Shown piece by piece: positions 29,612 to 38,210 of a stretch of DNA of 64,000 bases. The DNA is from Candidatus Melainabacteria bacterium (GTDB taxonomy: Bacteria; Cyanobacteriota; Vampirovibrionia; Obscuribacterales; Obscuribacteraceae). A program made the translations under genes and the position numbers. The notes below the pieces were generated by a model. It saw only the letters and a list, made by a program, of their open reading frames with translations, ran no database searches and had not been told where the DNA came from. The stretch spans positions 21,883 to 85,882 of the forward strand of contig DAIDIP010000017.1 in NCBI GenBank assembly GCA_027451745.1, read 5' to 3'. Numbering within the stretch: position 1 is the first letter of the stretch; the number at the start of each line of letters is the position of its first letter.

Positions 29612-30859
29612 CTATAGTCCTGCGTTTGTATAAACTTGGTTCGCTCCTAAAGGAACTGTCATCATTTCTTGTCCGACTTTTTCTAGCGCTATAGCAACTC
29701 GTTTAACCTGTTCATCACTAAGTTCGGGATACATAGGCAAAGATATTACTCTCTCTGCTAATTTCTCTGTAATTGGAAAATCACCTTTTTTATAGCTGTA
29801 ACGAGCAAAGGCATCTTGTAAATGTATAGGAATTGGGTAATAACACATACTGCCAATGCCATGTTCGGCTAATTTGGACATTACGGTATCACGCATGGTG
29901 CTATCACTTGCAGCAACTACTGAAGAGCCTGCTCCTAAATTCTTTTCACCAAAATTGACTGCTACAGTATATTGATGCCACACATGCGAAGTCTTATCAT
30001 CTTTACTCGCATCTAAATCATCTGTCAAAACAGGCAAAGTTAGCCAATTAATAGACTTGAGTGCTTGATCATAGCTTTTAGCTAATTGTGCTCGTCTTTC
30101 ATTCCATTGTTCTAAATAAGGCAATTTAGCCAGCAATATTGCGGCTTGCAATTCATCTAAACGACTATTTATACCTAATTCTTCATGGTAGTAACGTTTT
30201 TTCATACCATGAGCACGCAATTTGCGCAGGCGTTCGGCTAGCTGTGCATCATTAGTGACAATCATTCCAGCATCCCCACAAGCACCTAGATTTTTAGTTG
30301 GATAAAAACTAATACAAGCAGCATTTCCAAATGAACCAGTTGCTTTGCCTTTGTAAAGTGCACCGATAGCTTGAGCATTATCCTCAATTACTTTTAAAGA
30401 ATATTTGTTTGCTATATCCATAATTGCTTGCATATCGGCAGGCATGCCATACAAATGTACCGGCATGATGGCTTTAGTATTTTTTGTGATTGCAGCTTTT
30501 ATAAGACTTGGATTTATATTGAAAGTTTTTGGATCAACTTCTACAAAAACTGGCGTGGCGCCCACCAGTGCTATTGCTTCAGCAGTTGCTGCAAAAGTAA
30601 AAGATGGTGTTATGACCTCATCCCCAGGTCCTATATCTAAAGCCCAAAGAGTTAGTTCTAATGCATCGGTTCCATTGGCCACACCAATGCCGTATTGGCA
30701 ACCACATATTTTGGCTACAGCTTCTTCAAGCTGTGCCCCTTTTTCTCCCAATATATAATTGCCGCTGCGCAAAACAGACATTACTGCTTGCTCTAGTTCT
30801 GGGGCAAGAGCCAAAAACTGCTCTTTAAGATTGAGTACAGGAACTTTAACGTCTTTCAT
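29612..30859 (-). CDS. DegT/DnrJ/EryC1-type sugar aminotransferase
   Basis: A 415-residue PLP-dependent enzyme that aminates keto sugar nucleotides. The start ATG at 30859 gives the family opening KVPVLNLKEQF; the frame extends upstream to 30910, but those codons have no family match. Motifs are GVANGTDALELTLWAL, VITPSFTFAATAEA, VIEDNAQAIGA and the cofactor lysine in ISFYPTKNLGACGDAGM. No good Shine-Dalgarno precedes the chosen ATG. The acyltransferase gene follows after one base. Confidence 0.9.
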   Translation of the reverse strand: MKDVKVPVLNLKEQFLALAPELEQAVMSVLRSGNYILGEKGAQLEEAVAKICGCQYGIGVANGTDALELTLWALDIGPGDEVITPSFTFAATAEAIALVGATPVFVEVDPKTFNINPSLIKAAITKNTKAIMPVHLYGMPADMQAIMDIANKYSLKVIEDNAQAIGALYKGKATGSFGNAACISFYPTKNLGACGDAGMIVTNDAQLAERLRKLRAHGMKKRYYHEELGINSRLDELQAAILLAKLPYLEQWNERRAQLAKSYDQALKSINWLTLPVLTDDLDASKDDKTSHVWHQYTVAVNFGEKNLGAGSSVVAASDSTMRDTVMSKLAEHGIGSMCYYPIPIHLQDAFARYSYKKGDFPITEKLAERVISLPMYPELSDEQVKRVAIALEKVGQEMMTVPLGANQVYTNAGL

Positions 30860-30995
30860 ATGCCAGAAAACTTGTGCCACTGAATTTAAAAAAGAGTCTA
30901 TCCTTTTCAAGCAGCAGCGTCAAACTTTATCGACATAATTTTAAATAACACTTTGCCCAACAAAATCGCTGTATTAAATGTAATAAATCAAACAA

Positions 30996-31036
30996 AAAAA
31001 TAGCGGCAGTGACCAAATGTCATTGCCGCTATTTTT
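30996..31036. terminator. Strong, near-symmetrical hairpin terminator
   Basis: An 18-base-pair stem: the left arm at 30996-31013 starts with AAAAATAGCGGCA, the right arm at 31019-31036 ends with TGCCGCTATTTTT, with one G-T wobble and the loop CAAAT. The A-run on one side and T-run on the other would let it act in both directions. It lies just downstream of the small RHH gene and upstream of the sugar aminotransferase gene, both on the minus strand. Confidence 0.9.
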
Positions 31037-31057
31037 AATAAGGTGATCTACTGCTAC

Positions 31058-31363
31058 TTAGCGCTTTTTACCAGGCATTGCTACTGTTCTTGAAAGAGCG
31101 TTTGTGACGAAAAGGTTAAGACTTACGCCTTCTTTTTCTGCTCTGTCTACAAGTGCTTGGTGAAGTGATTTAGGCAAACGTACAGTGAATTTGCCACTGA
31201 AGCTTAGATAGTGCTCGTCACCACGTACGGAGGCAGCAGCTCTATTAGCTCTTACTGAGTGCGAGGACTTACGGACCAATTTACGTAGTCCTTTATGGGA
31301 TACCTTGGCAGGCTTTGCCGAAGCACCTTTTGGCCTAGATAGCTTTCTAGAACTTCTTTTCAT
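31058..31363 (-). CDS. Small basic ribbon-helix-helix (HicB C-terminal-like) protein
   Basis: A 101-residue protein. The first 50 residues are very basic and rich in Lys, Arg, Ser and Ala. Residues about 56-95 (GKFTVRLPKSLHQALVDRAEKEGVSLNLFVTNALSR) match the ribbon-helix-helix module seen at the C-terminus of HicB antitoxins and in stand-alone repressors. A strong AAAGGAG precedes the ATG, and a strong terminator follows, so it is a single-gene unit. No HicA-like toxin is next to it, so a chromosomal regulator is more likely than an antitoxin. Confidence 0.75.
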   Translation of the reverse strand: MKRSSRKLSRPKGASAKPAKVSHKGLRKLVRKSSHSVRANRAAASVRGDEHYLSFSGKFTVRLPKSLHQALVDRAEKEGVSLNLFVTNALSRTVAMPGKKR

Positions 31364-31730
31364 GTTATTATCTCTCCTTTGTCAACATACATGTAGAAAG
31401 GCATGACAATAGATTCCGTTGTAGCGGAAGTTTGCATGCTTGCTAAAGCTAAAGGCAGTTCAGCAATTAGTTTCCTAAGACATCTGGTATTACAGATGAC
31501 GCCGGACCAGTTATGCTAAATACCACCACTTGAAGTGGCATATTCATCTTATCAAAAAGTCTATAAATTGGAAGTCATTTATATATCCTTTTTCAATATG
31601 TTCGTAAAATTGCCACCACTAAATGATTCGAAAAGCTGCCCCACAGTTGGTGCGGCACCATTTTTAATGGCTGGTATCAAAAATTACAATCGTTAATGAA
31701 ATTTGCAATATAAGGAGAAAATCGAAGAAA
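31364..31730. other. Divergent intergenic region with palindromes, no gene seen
   Basis: This 367-base gap separates the divergent RHH and glycosyltransferase genes. It holds two odd palindromes, CCACTT-G-AAGTGG at 31526-31538 and GGTGC-G-GCACC at 31649-31659, and an AT-rich stretch between them. No open frame of note and no known RNA is recognisable. The palindromes could be operator sites for the RHH protein; that is inference. Confidence 0.4.
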
Positions 31731-32930
31731 GTGAGTCTGGAAATCCTAATTATCAGACTATCTGCCCTGGGTGATGTGGTGCATACACTACCGGTGGCGG
31801 CAGCTATAAAACGTTATTTACCCGACGCAAAAGTAACTTGGGTGGTGCAAGATTTAGCTGCTCCCCTGCTGAAAGACAATCCAGCTGTGGATAATGTCAT
31901 CATATTCCCAGGAAAAGCTATGCTACCAGGATCGGTGGCTTCACCGCCCGCGGTTAGTTCTATACGTGAGCGCTGCCTCGCCTTCGTGCCTTGGCTCAAC
32001 GCGCGTAAAGACGCTTGCCAAACTGACGGCTCTTCGCCGCCAGTGGCTCGCTCTATTTCGTCTTTAGCCCTCCTAAACCAGTTCTGGGGGGGATTTAAGT
32101 CTAGACGTTATGACATCGCCATTGATGCCCAAGGACTTCTTAAAAGCGCTCTTTTATGTTGGTTATCAGGTGCCAAAACCCGTATAGGCTTTGCCAATAC
32201 CCGTGAATGGGCAGACAAATTCCTCACCCATCCGGTTGATGTAGGTGATTATTTTGGACCTGATATACATATAGTAGATTTAAATCTTAAGCTTGTTGTT
32301 AAATTGTTCGATGTTCTTGGTAATAATGTGCCAGCTAACTGGGTAAATGCTCAATTCTCATTACCGGTGGTGCCTCAGCTTATAAAAGAACGGGTACAAT
32401 CCTGGCTGCCTAGTTCAAAGCAGCGTCTAGAAAACATCATTCTAATACCAGGCACCACGTGGGACACTAAAATATGGCCGCTAGAAAAATGGGAAGAATT
32501 AGGAAAACGGTTATTAGACAACAATTATTACCGCATCATTATATGTGGTGGCAGATCTGATTTAGCTATCAACAAAAAACTGGAAAAACGTCTTTCTAGT
32601 TGTGATAATCAAAAGATCATTAATCTCACGGGTCGGACAAACCTTATCGATCTAATAGCCTTATTTGAACAATCTCAACTTGTAATAGGCGCTGATAGTG
32701 GACCAATACATTTAGCTAGTGCGGTAAGCAAACCAAAAGTGGTGGCTATTCATGGCGCTACACCGTGGAAACGAAACGGACCTTATGGAAAACTTGGACA
32801 TGCTATTGCACTCAATCTAGAATGCCAGCCATGTTTTGAAAAACAATGCCCACTTCATACATTAGCCTGCTTGAAAGACCTTAGCGCTGAACAAGCCTTT
32901 CACGAAGTAAATGCATTCGTGGAAAAATAA
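31731..32930 (+). CDS. Glycosyltransferase family 9 (heptosyltransferase-like) with an internal repeat-derived insert
   Basis: A 399-residue GT9 enzyme that adds heptose or a similar sugar to the inner lipopolysaccharide core. The N-terminus ILIIRLSALGDVVHTLPVAAAI, the motif IPGTTWDTKIWPLEKWEEL and the C-terminal VIGADSGPIHLASA..KVVAIHGAT are typical. Between residues about 64 and 113 there is an insert rich in Ser, Pro, Ala and Arg, more GC-rich at DNA level, lying just before the conserved RRYDIAIDAQGLLKSA. It matches the intergenic repeat at 26.7 kb. Start is GTG; AAGGAG lies unusually far upstream (13 bases). Confidence 0.87.
   Translation: MSLEILIIRLSALGDVVHTLPVAAAIKRYLPDAKVTWVVQDLAAPLLKDNPAVDNVIIFPGKAMLPGSVASPPAVSSIRERCLAFVPWLNARKDACQTDGSSPPVARSISSLALLNQFWGGFKSRRYDIAIDAQGLLKSALLCWLSGAKTRIGFANTREWADKFLTHPVDVGDYFGPDIHIVDLNLKLVVKLFDVLGNNVPANWVNAQFSLPVVPQLIKERVQSWLPSSKQRLENIILIPGTTWDTKIWPLEKWEELGKRLLDNNYYRIIICGGRSDLAINKKLEKRLSSCDNQKIINLTGRTNLIDLIALFEQSQLVIGADSGPIHLASAVSKPKVVAIHGATPWKRNGPYGKLGHAIALNLECQPCFEKQCPLHTLACLKDLSAEQAFHEVNAFVEK
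31969..32041 (+). repeat. Coding copy of the dispersed repeat inside the glycosyltransferase gene
   Basis: Three blocks occur in the same order and nearly the same spacing as in the reverse complement of the 26.7-27.0 kb repeat: AGCGCTGCCT (31969-31978, identical), ACGCGCGTA.AGACGCTT (31999-32016, 17 of 18 bases) and GACGGC followed by GCCGCC (32025-32041). The spacers are 20 and 8 bases here against 22 and 7 in the intergenic copy. The reading frame stays open through it. Confidence 0.7.
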
Positions 32931-33055
32931 AATGCCTTATAGTTTGGACAACCTATTTTAGCTCTTAGAGCCATCGTTTTTGTTGTTAAAGGCAAGAAAA
33001 TTCTAAGCATCATTTTCGGCACAGTTGAAAAAAGAGTCTGCCGTAAGATTCAGAA

Positions 33056-33238
33056 TTATCGATGCCCTGTCTTTCTAACTGAATTTGACTTGAAGTTTTT
33101 ATTCTGAGATTGTTTATTGCGCAAATGTTTGGTTTGTGTTGTTAGGGGATTATGGTTACCATATGAGGTATTACCAAATTCTCCAGGCTTGGAACCTTTA
33201 TTCAATTTCCCTTGTTGAGATGGCCTTTTTGTTGACAT
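33056..33238 (-). CDS. Small polar, basic protein of unknown function
   Basis: A 60-residue protein rich in Asn, Lys, Gln and Ser, with no hydrophobic stretch and no recognised domain; probably disordered. GAGGA precedes the ATG at 33238 at a good distance; the frame extends further upstream but without start signals. It lies between ndk and the glycosyltransferase gene. It could be a nucleic-acid-binding small protein or a chance frame. Confidence 0.4.
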   Translation of the reverse strand: MSTKRPSQQGKLNKGSKPGEFGNTSYGNHNPLTTQTKHLRNKQSQNKNFKSNSVRKTGHR

Positions 33239-33340
33239 TGTAAGTATCCTCAAATCTGTATTAATGAGATTATACGTCGACTGAACACGCACTGGTATAT
33301 AATCCATCAGTAACTGCAGCGGAGTACTAATTATTGTTTT

Positions 33341-33799
33341 TTATTCGTAAACCCAGCAGTCAACGGTTTTAGCCCAACCGTGCAGAAGTTCTTCTGATTT
33401 GAAGAATATTTCAATTTCGCGTTTTGCACTGGTTGGACTATCTGAGCGGTGTACAACATTGCGCCCCATATCTACGCATAGATCTGCTCTGATTGTTCCA
33501 GGTTGAGCATTAACAGGATTAGTAGCACCAACTGTTTGACTAACAGCAGCAATCGCATTTTTACCTTCAAGTACCATAGCTACAATTGGTCCAGAGGTAA
33601 TGTGTTTGATCAGTCCGTCGTAAAAGGCTTTGCCTTTGTGTTCGCCGTAATGTGTTTCAGCTAATTCTGGATGGACTACCATTAGTTTGAGACCAACAAC
33701 TTTAAGTCCGCGTTGTTCGAAACGTTTGATAATTTCGCCTATCAAATTACGCTCTACGCCATCAGGCTTTATGGCTACGAAAGTCCTTTCTACTGTCAA
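33341..33799 (-). CDS. ndk: Nucleoside diphosphate kinase
   Basis: A 152-residue NDK that passes the gamma phosphate of ATP to nucleoside diphosphates through a phosphohistidine. The opening ERTFVAIKPDGVERNLIGEII and the active-site NVVHRSDSPTSAKREI are intact, and the length is typical. It starts with TTG, supported by a very good GAGGAGG seven bases upstream. It lies 58 bases downstream of the helicase gene on the same strand. Confidence 0.96.
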   Translation of the reverse strand: MTVERTFVAIKPDGVERNLIGEIIKRFEQRGLKVVGLKLMVVHPELAETHYGEHKGKAFYDGLIKHITSGPIVAMVLEGKNAIAAVSQTVGATNPVNAQPGTIRADLCVDMGRNVVHRSDSPTSAKREIEIFFKSEELLHGWAKTVDCWVYE

Positions 33800-33857
33800 A
33801 ACGAGTCCTCCTCAAATGCAATTGCGTGAAATAACTAGATTACCAAATACAGTTTGT

Positions 33858-36317
33858 TCAAGAGAGCTTAGTTAGTTTAGCAAAGCGGGGATCGAGCAAA
33901 CGCTTGCCAGCGTCCTGAAATTCGATGTTGTAAAGTTCTTTGCCGGGGTCGCCAATTATTTGAGCAACCTTGCCCATACCGAATTTATTGTGCTGAACTA
34001 GATCACCAACTTTTAATGATTCATATGCCTCATTGGTAACATTACTTTCATTGCCACCACTGGTAGAGCTTGACATGCGTGGTGCATTGTTGTTTTGACG
34101 TGACCCTGAGTAATTACTTGTACTGCTTGAATAAACATTTGGCTTTTCAGTAATTTGACCGTATCGAGCAAAGCGGGGCTTAGAAGTGCCGAAATTTGAA
34201 TTGTTTGCTGAGCCAAAACCAGGCGAAGCAAAGTTGGGAGAACTGTCTCTTTCAATTGGTTCTCTTTCTTCTTGTGGATAGAAGCCTATCATTAGTGCTG
34301 GATCAATTTCTTTGAGAAAACGGCTCGGTATAGTGAAATTGCTTGTGAAGCCACCAGAATTACCAAATCGTCCTCCAGCAAACATTCTTCGTCTAGCTAA
34401 AGTCATGTATAAAAGATCGGCTGCGCGCGTGACGCCAACGTACATAAGACGTCTTTCTTCTTCAAGAGCAGGTGGCGAATTTAAAGAGCGACTATGAGGG
34501 AAAAGACCTTCTTCCAAGCCCATAAGAAAAACAATCGGAAATTCAAGACCTTTTGCTGAGTGCAGAGTCATCAATGTTATTGACTCCCCTTCTTCTTTAA
34601 TTGCATCAAGATCGCTCACCAATGAGATTCTAGTTAGAAAAGATTCTAGATTTGTTTCATCAGCAATTGCTTCAAATTCAGCTGCTACTGCTCTAAGTTC
34701 TTGCAGGTTTTCTAGTCTGCCGATTACTAATTCGTCTTTGCTAGAACTAGCTTCTTCTTCCAGTTTTTCCACATAAAGACTTTCTTTTAATACTAAAGCA
34801 AGAAGCTCAGATACTGGGCCATTAGCTGCTGTAGCTTGCCAACGCTTAACTAGTAAAGCAAAATCTTTAAGAGCTTGGCGGGCTTTATTAGGAATACTAT
34901 CGCAATTATCTAAATTGAGAGAAGCTTCAACCAGGCTCATGCCATTTTCATCAGCATACTCATATAGTCGTTCTAATGATGTTTTGCCGATACCGCGTCT
35001 TGGTACATTTACTACCCGTAAAAACGCCTGACTATCTTTATCGTTATAAATAAGCTTTAAATATGCCAGTACATCTTTGATCTCTTGTCTTTCATAAAAT
35101 CGTGTGGCGCCAACTAGTTTATACGGAATATGATTGCGTATAAGAATTTCTTCTATGGCTCGGCTTTGAGCATTAGTTCTATAAAGAATTACTGTTTGCG
35201 AAAGATTTCTGCCGCGCGCTTGTAAGCGTTTTATTTCTTCAACAACATAATAAGCTTCATCTATTTCATCAGTAGCTTCGTAAGCTTGTACTTTGGACCC
35301 TTCGCCACGATTACAGCGTAAGACTTTTTCTAATCTTTCAGTGTTATTAGCAATAATGCTATTAGCAACTTCTAAAATAGTAGAAGTGGAGCGATAATTT
35401 TCTTCTAGTTTGACAAGTCTGGAATTTGGAAAATCATTTTGAAAACCAAGAATTATGCGAAAATCTGCTTTGCGCCATGAATAAATTGATTGATCTACGT
35501 CTCCAACTACCATCAAACTGCGTTCTTCTTCGTTAAACTGTTGAGTACCTTCGCGGCTTGTACCAGTGGCTAACATGCGAATGAGATCATATTGTGCTTT
35601 ATTAGTATCTTGAAACTCGTCTACAAGAATATGGCGATAGCGGTCATGTTCTCGAGCTAATACTTCTTGGTTTGAACGCAGTAATTCATTGAAAATCAAA
35701 ATCAAATCGTCAAAATCCAAAGCATTATTACTAGCTAAAGCACCTTGATAATTTGCATAAATTTGAGCTATGCGACTCTCTCTATGTGTCTTAGCCATAT
35801 GTGCATAACGTCCGGCTGTAAGCCCATCATTTTTTACTGCCGAAATAGCATGTTTAATTTCTTTGGCTGGATAAACTTTGTCATCCAAATTGAGTTTAGC
35901 AATTTCTGACTTAACCACATTTACACTGTCTGTCTCATCATAAATAACGAAATTGGAACCCCAGGACCAGCCCTCGGGCGCTCTATAAAACTCTATTTCG
36001 CGACGCAATATACGAGCGCAAATACTGTGAAATGTACCAATAGCTAAACTGCGAACTTTTTGTTCGCCAAGCAAAAACTCTATACGTTGCTTCATTTCGG
36101 CAGCTGCTTTATTGGTAAAAGTGACAGCCAAAATAGAATGAGGATCTTGCTTCATTTCAGATAATAAATAAGCAATCCTGCGTGTCAGGACTGTTGTTTT
36201 ACCGCTGCCAGCACCAGCTATCACAAGAGAAGGACCAAAACCCTGTGTTACTGCCTCTATTTGCTCTTTATTTAGTCGAGCAAGTAAATTTTTTCCTGTT
36301 TCTATGCTTGTGTTCAT
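33858..36317 (-). CDS. pcrA: UvrD/PcrA-type DNA helicase
   Basis: An 819-residue superfamily 1A helicase for repair and replication-fork maintenance. The helicase motifs are complete: Q motif LNKEQIEAVTQ, Walker A AGAGSGKTT, LAVTFTNKAAAEMK, motif II LVDEFQDTN, GDVDQSIYSWRKA, and near the end LMTLHSAKGLEFPIVF and EERRLMYVGVTRA. The C-terminus ends in a PcrA-type Tudor-like domain (LKVGDLVQHNKFGMGKVAQIIGD) after an Asn/Ser-rich linker. ATG at 36317 (AAGG eight bases ahead) is preferred over TTG at 36335. Confidence 0.93.
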   Translation of the reverse strand: MNTSIETGKNLLARLNKEQIEAVTQGFGPSLVIAGAGSGKTTVLTRRIAYLLSEMKQDPHSILAVTFTNKAAAEMKQRIEFLLGEQKVRSLAIGTFHSICARILRREIEFYRAPEGWSWGSNFVIYDETDSVNVVKSEIAKLNLDDKVYPAKEIKHAISAVKNDGLTAGRYAHMAKTHRESRIAQIYANYQGALASNNALDFDDLILIFNELLRSNQEVLAREHDRYRHILVDEFQDTNKAQYDLIRMLATGTSREGTQQFNEEERSLMVVGDVDQSIYSWRKADFRIILGFQNDFPNSRLVKLEENYRSTSTILEVANSIIANNTERLEKVLRCNRGEGSKVQAYEATDEIDEAYYVVEEIKRLQARGRNLSQTVILYRTNAQSRAIEEILIRNHIPYKLVGATRFYERQEIKDVLAYLKLIYNDKDSQAFLRVVNVPRRGIGKTSLERLYEYADENGMSLVEASLNLDNCDSIPNKARQALKDFALLVKRWQATAANGPVSELLALVLKESLYVEKLEEEASSSKDELVIGRLENLQELRAVAAEFEAIADETNLESFLTRISLVSDLDAIKEEGESITLMTLHSAKGLEFPIVFLMGLEEGLFPHSRSLNSPPALEEERRLMYVGVTRAADLLYMTLARRRMFAGGRFGNSGGFTSNFTIPSRFLKEIDPALMIGFYPQEEREPIERDSSPNFASPGFGSANNSNFGTSKPRFARYGQITEKPNVYSSSTSNYSGSRQNNNAPRMSSSTSGGNESNVTNEAYESLKVGDLVQHNKFGMGKVAQIIGDPGKELYNIEFQDAGKRLLDPRFAKLTKLS

Positions 36318-36550
36318 ATGCGCTGCCTTGGGCAAAGGTGAAATTCATGTTATTATTCTTTGCAGAAGATAACAGCAATTACTACTGAACAGTATTGCAC
36401 AAAAGCAGTTTTCAATAGCAATCAAAAGTACAAGTTCTGTTACTTTTAGGAGCATTTTGTCTAAGTAAACTGTAGACTGCTTCTAAAGATAATTAAATCT
36501 ATATTTAGTGTATAAGCATCGGAAAAGTAAACTAATTAAGTCGGTCAAAT

Positions 36551-37069
36551 ATGGCATCTATTGAATCTACCTCAGCTACAATCCCCAGCGTTGATGAATT
36601 AGCGCAAGAACTTTTGCTAATTCAACAATCTGGGCCTAGACGAGTTGCGATTATAGGAACGCGTAATTTACCATTAACCCATCAACAATTAGTGGAGATG
36701 CTAAGTTATGCCTTGGTGCTATCTGGCAACCAGGTGGTCACTAGTGGTGGTGCAAACGGTACTAATATGGCGGTTATTCGCGGTGCCCAAAGAGCCAATC
36801 CTGACAGATTAGAAGTTATTTTGCCCCAGACAATCAGTCAACAGCCAAGTGAAGTCCAGGATCTATTAATTGGTATAAAAAATATTACTGAATATCCTGA
36901 ACGCCGCACCATGACATTGTCCGACGCAAGCCGTATCTGCAATCACGAAATCATTGATCGCTCTCAGCAAATTATTTGTTTTCTTTACCACACAAGCCAT
37001 ACGCTATTGGAATCTGTCAATTACTCCAAAGATAAGCGCAAAATCGTCACTAGTTTCTATCTAGATTAG
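36551..37069 (+). CDS. DprA/Smf-like Rossmann protein
   Basis: A 172-residue protein. Residues 28-95 read as the DprA/Smf or LOG-type Rossmann fold: RRVAIIGTRNLPLTHQQLVEML, then VVTSGGANGTNMAVIRGAQRA, with the phosphate-binding GG-NG-loop. Only the core domain is present, so it is shorter than real DprA (about 370 residues). Lone DprA-like proteins are associated with nucleotide sensing or DNA processing; no function can be fixed. Its stop is 5 bases before the MraY frame. Confidence 0.65.
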   Translation: MASIESTSATIPSVDELAQELLLIQQSGPRRVAIIGTRNLPLTHQQLVEMLSYALVLSGNQVVTSGGANGTNMAVIRGAQRANPDRLEVILPQTISQQPSEVQDLLIGIKNITEYPERRTMTLSDASRICNHEIIDRSQQIICFLYHTSHTLLESVNYSKDKRKIVTSFYLD

Positions 37070-37074
37070 CCAAT

Positions 37075-38199
37075 TTGTTTTTTAATCTATCTAACCTCAG
37101 TCAAAAACCCGTGCCGTACATGTTGTTGCCTTTGGTTTTTGCTTTTCTTTTAACAGTTATACTTCTACCCCTTTATATAAAATGGCTCAAACGTTTGCAG
37201 CTTGGACAATTCATTCGTGAAGAAGGACCCCAAAGCCATGCTGTTAAAGCTAAAACACCAACTGCAGGCGGGGTTATATTTGTTATTGCTATCATGCTCA
37301 CCTGGTTTGTTTTTAGCGCCCTAAGCAAAACCTGGAATATGGTTTCTCTGATGGTAATATTTTTATCTTCGCTTTGTGCTTTGCTTGGGCTAAGCGATGA
37401 CACAGCCAAATTTACCAATAAGGCCAATCGCGGTCTTTCGGCTAAAGAAAGGTTGATCTGGGAAAGCATTTTTGGTGTGGGTTTTGCTTTTGTATTATTG
37501 ACTTTGTTACCACACGTAAGACAAATAATTCTATCCACTCATGTGGCCGCCCATATTGCCGGGCATTACCCTACTTATGTTTTGCCAGCTATAGTCTTTG
37601 TATTTTTGAGTGTTTTCTTAGTGGCTGCAACAACAAATGCCATTAACCTTCACGACGGAATGGATGGTTTAGCCTCTGGCACTCTTTTTTCAGTTTTTCT
37701 GACTTTGTCTTTTATGCTATTGAAAATTGGTAATCCATCTTTGGCGTTACTGAGCCTTGCCTGCGCTGGCACCCTTGCTGGCTTTTTACTTTTTAATTGT
37801 TATCCAGCCAAAATTTTTATGGGAGATGTAGGCAGCCTCTTTTTAGGAGGAATACTGGCTGCAATAGTATTATCAAGTGGATTGATACTTTGGTTTATAC
37901 CTTTATCCTTGCTCTATATTTTGGAGACTTTGTCTGTAATGCTGCAGGTCTCTTACTTTAAATTGACCAAGCCTTATGTACCAGAAATACCAATGAGCAA
38001 GCCTAAACTAGCTATTTATAAGCTCACTCATAGACTGCCAGGCGAGGGGAAGCGTATCTTTAGAATGGCACCTTTGCATCATCATTTCGAGGCTGTTTGG
38101 GCTGAAAAGGGCATTGGCGAGTGGCAAGCCGTGTTGGCTTTTTGGCTAGTTCAGCTTGTTATTTGCGCTATTGTAGTAGCAGCATTTTTCAGCTTTTGA
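37075..38199 (+). CDS. mraY: Phospho-N-acetylmuramoyl-pentapeptide-transferase
   Basis: A 374-residue polytopic membrane enzyme that makes lipid I from UDP-MurNAc-pentapeptide and undecaprenyl phosphate. Signatures include KAKTPTAGGVIF, TTNAINLHDGMDGLASG with the catalytic aspartates, KIFMGDVGSLFLGG and the C-terminal RMAPLHHHFEAVWAEKGI. About ten hydrophobic segments are visible. TTG at 37075 is the given start; a start at the internal ATG 37120 would also keep the first helix. It is followed 11 bases later by a TPR gene. Confidence 0.93.
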   Translation: MFFNLSNLSQKPVPYMLLPLVFAFLLTVILLPLYIKWLKRLQLGQFIREEGPQSHAVKAKTPTAGGVIFVIAIMLTWFVFSALSKTWNMVSLMVIFLSSLCALLGLSDDTAKFTNKANRGLSAKERLIWESIFGVGFAFVLLTLLPHVRQIILSTHVAAHIAGHYPTYVLPAIVFVFLSVFLVAATTNAINLHDGMDGLASGTLFSVFLTLSFMLLKIGNPSLALLSLACAGTLAGFLLFNCYPAKIFMGDVGSLFLGGILAAIVLSSGLILWFIPLSLLYILETLSVMLQVSYFKLTKPYVPEIPMSKPKLAIYKLTHRLPGEGKRIFRMAPLHHHFEAVWAEKGIGEWQAVLAFWLVQLVICAIVVAAFFSF

Positions 38200-38210
38200 C
38201 AAAATAGTCG

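Noticed and set aside
30428..30758. Plus-strand frames opposite the DegT aminotransferase
   Set aside because: Antisense shadows; the minus-strand enzyme has all its family motifs.
31058..31363. HicAB toxin-antitoxin system
   Set aside because: Only the HicB-like RHH module is seen; no HicA-type double-stranded-RNA-binding toxin frame lies on either side.
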